This document shows, piece after piece, positions 62,294 through 64,000 of a stretch of DNA of 64,000 nt. The number at the start of each line of letters is the position of its first letter. Positions within the stretch are counted from its first letter, which is position 1. The notes under the pieces are model-generated. The model made no database searches, was not told the DNA's origin, and worked only from the letters and a program-made list of their open reading frames with translations. The translations under genes and the position numbers were made by a program. Origin of the DNA: Gluconobacter japonicus (GTDB lineage: Bacteria; Pseudomonadota; Alphaproteobacteria; Acetobacterales; Acetobacteraceae); contig NZ_BEWO01000004.1 in the NCBI RefSeq assembly GCF_002723975.1, forward strand, positions 1-64,000, read 5' to 3'.

Positions 62294-63381
62294 GGCTGCC
62301 ACCCCGGCGTTGGATGCCACGTCAGCAGCAAAGGCCCGCACAGCCCGATCGCGAGAAGGGCAGCCTCAACCACCGGCACAATTTCGGCTTTCAATGCCAG
62401 ACCAGACGGCATCAATGTGGAAAAGCGAATTTGCCTCAATCCCGGTAACAGGCACACAATCATCAGAGCCAGAAGGAACGGTTCAAGAGACCGGCCTATT
62501 GCCAGAAGTGCGCAGAAGACCGGCCAAGGCGCCATCCCATCGGCAACAGATCGGTAATGGTCAGCATCTCCCTCCCGTTCCAGGACCGCCAGCCCCAGTG
62601 ACGTGATGAGCAGCAGCACAATCGCGCTACCTTCCCCGACGGCTGCCGCAATCGCCCCGAGAGCCGCCAGAACCGGCAGGAACTGCCCTCGCCCTTTCGA
62701 CTGCACGGCCATCTTCATGATGAGCGTTCCGAACCCCGCGACCAGAACCAGCAGATGAACAAGCGCATGATGATCAAGCCGAAGCATCAGAAGGATTGCT
62801 GCAAAGCGCAAACCCGTATCCAATAGAGCAGCCTCAGGCTCCGGAACGGGCGATGGCCCGAGACCGGCCATCATGCAAAGACCAACCGTCAGCAGAACAG
62901 GCCCAAGCGGAGACTGCTCCATGGAGAGCAGCGACGCCCCCAGAACGCCCAGAATGACGCCTCCCAGACGGGACCGCGCCATGTCCCAGACGATCGCCGC
63001 CTTCTGCACCCCGCGTCCTTCCCGCCACGCCAGCAGAACAGTCCCAGCCCCACACAGCACCGTCACGGCGAACGCCGAATGAACATTCAGCGCCATCAGG
63101 GCGCACCCTGTCACCAGAAAGGGCAGTATACGGCCAGTTCTATCCCTTGCAGGGGGTAGCAGCAGCGGCATAACGGCCACGGCACACGAACATGCCGCCG
63201 CCAGTGCATCTGCCCCTGGCATCAGCCAGACCGCAATCGGCGTCATGATCGCCCCGGCAATGGCGAATGTCAGACTGCTGGCGGCCTGACGGTTGGCGGG
63301 CGTAAGCATGAGCAGAAAGGCCGCCAGAAGCGGCCAGACCGTGACGGCAAACAATGTCCCGATCGGAGCAAGCGGATGCAT
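62290..63381 (-). CDS. HyfF/NuoN-like antiporter-type membrane subunit
   Basis: A 363-residue, multi-pass hydrophobic protein (about ten helices) with weak similarity in pattern to NuoL/M/N-type proton-translocating subunits; a membrane Lys (TLIMKMAVQSK) and acidic residue (LKAEIVPVVEAAL) lie in helices. It is shorter than typical HyfF. Its start overlaps the upstream stop (TGATG). Assignment rests largely on context. Confidence 0.7.
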   Translation of the reverse strand: MHPLAPIGTLFAVTVWPLLAAFLLMLTPANRQAASSLTFAIAGAIMTPIAVWLMPGADALAAACSCAVAVMPLLLPPARDRTGRILPFLVTGCALMALNVHSAFAVTVLCGAGTVLLAWREGRGVQKAAIVWDMARSRLGGVILGVLGASLLSMEQSPLGPVLLTVGLCMMAGLGPSPVPEPEAALLDTGLRFAAILLMLRLDHHALVHLLVLVAGFGTLIMKMAVQSKGRGQFLPVLAALGAIAAAVGEGSAIVLLLITSLGLAVLEREGDADHYRSVADGMAPWPVFCALLAIGRSLEPFLLALMIVCLLPGLRQIRFSTLMPSGLALKAEIVPVVEAALLAIGLCGPLLLTWHPTPGWQP

Positions 63382-63902
63382 CAGTTTTCCTCCACGCGGC
63401 GCCAGGCCAGACGCGGCAGCAACGTCACGCCCAGCGCACCCAGAACGCCCCAAAGCGCAACAGCCGCGGCAAACAACGGCCAGGATTGCAGGATGCACGC
63501 CATAACGATCAGACCGTCAGCCGCCACCAGAAGGCCCGTAAACTGCACAAGAGACGGCCCGAACGCCGCGCCACAAAGCCCGATCAGAACAACACCGGCA
63601 CCAAGAACAGGCGCAAGTCCCAGACTAGCTCCAGAGAGACCCAGCGCTAGCAACAGCAAAAGAGCCCCCACGACAGGCAATACAGCGCCGCGATCCGGCG
63701 CGTGAGGTGCAAAACGTCGCAGCCAGATCCAGGCGCCAATATTCAGCCCGACCAACGTAACGGACGTCAGCAGCGCAAGAAGACCGCCACAGACCGTCGC
63801 CCCGGCAAACGCACAGACCAACCCGTACAGCGGTAATCCCCGTCCATCCCGGCCCAGGCCAGCCAGCGCCAGAAGAAGGAGAACGCCAAACCCGACAATC
63901 AT
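63381..63902 (-). CDS. HyfE-like hydrophobic subunit
   Basis: A 173-residue membrane protein with about six helices, corresponding in size and place to HyfE (NuoK-like). It overlaps the upstream partial gene by four bases (ATGA). Sequence alone gives little family signal; the operon order supports the call. Confidence 0.65.
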   Translation of the reverse strand: MIVGFGVLLLLALAGLGRDGRGLPLYGLVCAFAGATVCGGLLALLTSVTLVGLNIGAWIWLRRFAPHAPDRGAVLPVVGALLLLLALGLSGASLGLAPVLGAGVVLIGLCGAAFGPSLVQFTGLLVAADGLIVMACILQSWPLFAAAVALWGVLGALGVTLLPRLAWRRVEEN

Positions 63903-64000
63903 GTCGCGAACCTCCCAGCCAGTGCCAGAAGAAGCGCTACACCTGCGAACAGTGCCGTCAGCCGTTCACTGCGCTCCTGCGCTGTCAGCCTCAATGCCAC
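63899..64000 (-). CDS. C-terminal end of a membrane protein, partial
   Basis: Only the last 33 residues are in the window (ending TALFAGVALLLALAGRFAT), a charged stretch followed by one membrane helix. By operon order it may be an antiporter- or NuoH-like subunit of the same complex. The 5' part lies outside. Confidence 0.55.
   Translation of the reverse strand: MALRLTAQERSERLTALFAGVALLLALAGRFAT

Noticed and set aside
60372-64000. Functional NiFe hydrogenase
   Set aside because: The large subunit lacks all four Cys ligands of the NiFe site.

Overview
The window looks like chromosome of an acetic acid bacterium, most likely Gluconobacter (Acetobacteraceae, Alphaproteobacteria). The best marker is an 808-residue membrane-bound, PQQ-dependent glucose dehydrogenase. 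Supporting signs are a cyanide-insensitive-type bd oxidase (cioAB) with a DUF2474 peptide, a ROK fructokinase, and the alphaproteobacterial orders zapA-6S RNA-fthC and ftsE-ftsX-DUF218-plsC. Species is not resolved. I saw no rRNA, tRNA, CRISPR array or insertion sequence.

Layout. 0-5 kb: TIGR00282 phosphoesterase, fthC, 6S RNA, zapA, a ThiE-like protein and two lipoproteins. 4.8-8 kb: elongation factor P with both of its modification enzymes (epmA, epmB, efp). 8-13.7 kb: inositol monophosphatase, a three-gene MotA/MotB/OmpA-like envelope module and lepA. 13.7-20 kb: two glycosyltransferase-like genes, a heme oxygenase, an AsmA-family protein and a purine-type permease. 20.2-21.1 kb: a two-gene phage lysis relic. 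21.2-25.5 kb: TusA-like protein, xseB-ispA-dxs-tlyA (isoprenoid precursors). 25.4-29.6 kb: TetR/DUF1348 pair with a perfect operator, rlmN, argG, FKBP. 29.6-37.7 kb: tdk, two cytochromes c, trpS, lpxB-pheT-pheS, rplT-rpmI. 38-41.5 kb: gdh and two small periplasmic proteins. 41.6-47.8 kb: sufE, hslUV and two sensor kinases in one operon. 48-53 kb: ftsEX, DUF218, plsC, DUF2125. 53-60 kb: cioAB-DUF2474, gloB, methyltransferase, psd-pssA, fructokinase. 60.4-64 kb: part of a complex I/group 4 hydrogenase-like complex that has lost the NiFe ligands and runs off the right edge.

The genes form many short transcription units. Stop/start overlaps (ATGA or TGATG) occur in pheT-lpxB, ftsE-ftsX-DUF218, the kinase pair, the cytochrome pair, xseB-ispA and the Ehr-like cluster. 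Convergent pairs are separated by compact hairpins, two of which contain the minus-strand gene's stop codon in the loop. Periplasmic oxidation (gdh) and respiratory genes (cio) carry CRP-like and FNR-like sites in their upstream regions.

Most notable: the Ehr-like complex with CxxC motifs replaced, a perfect TGTGA-N6-TCACA site inside a 13-bp inverted repeat upstream of gdh, a histidine kinase with two degenerate receiver domains, a free-standing tandem TonB-C-like periplasmic protein, and a secreted CX9C repeat peptide. Coordinates come from reading frames and local signals; no database search was run.
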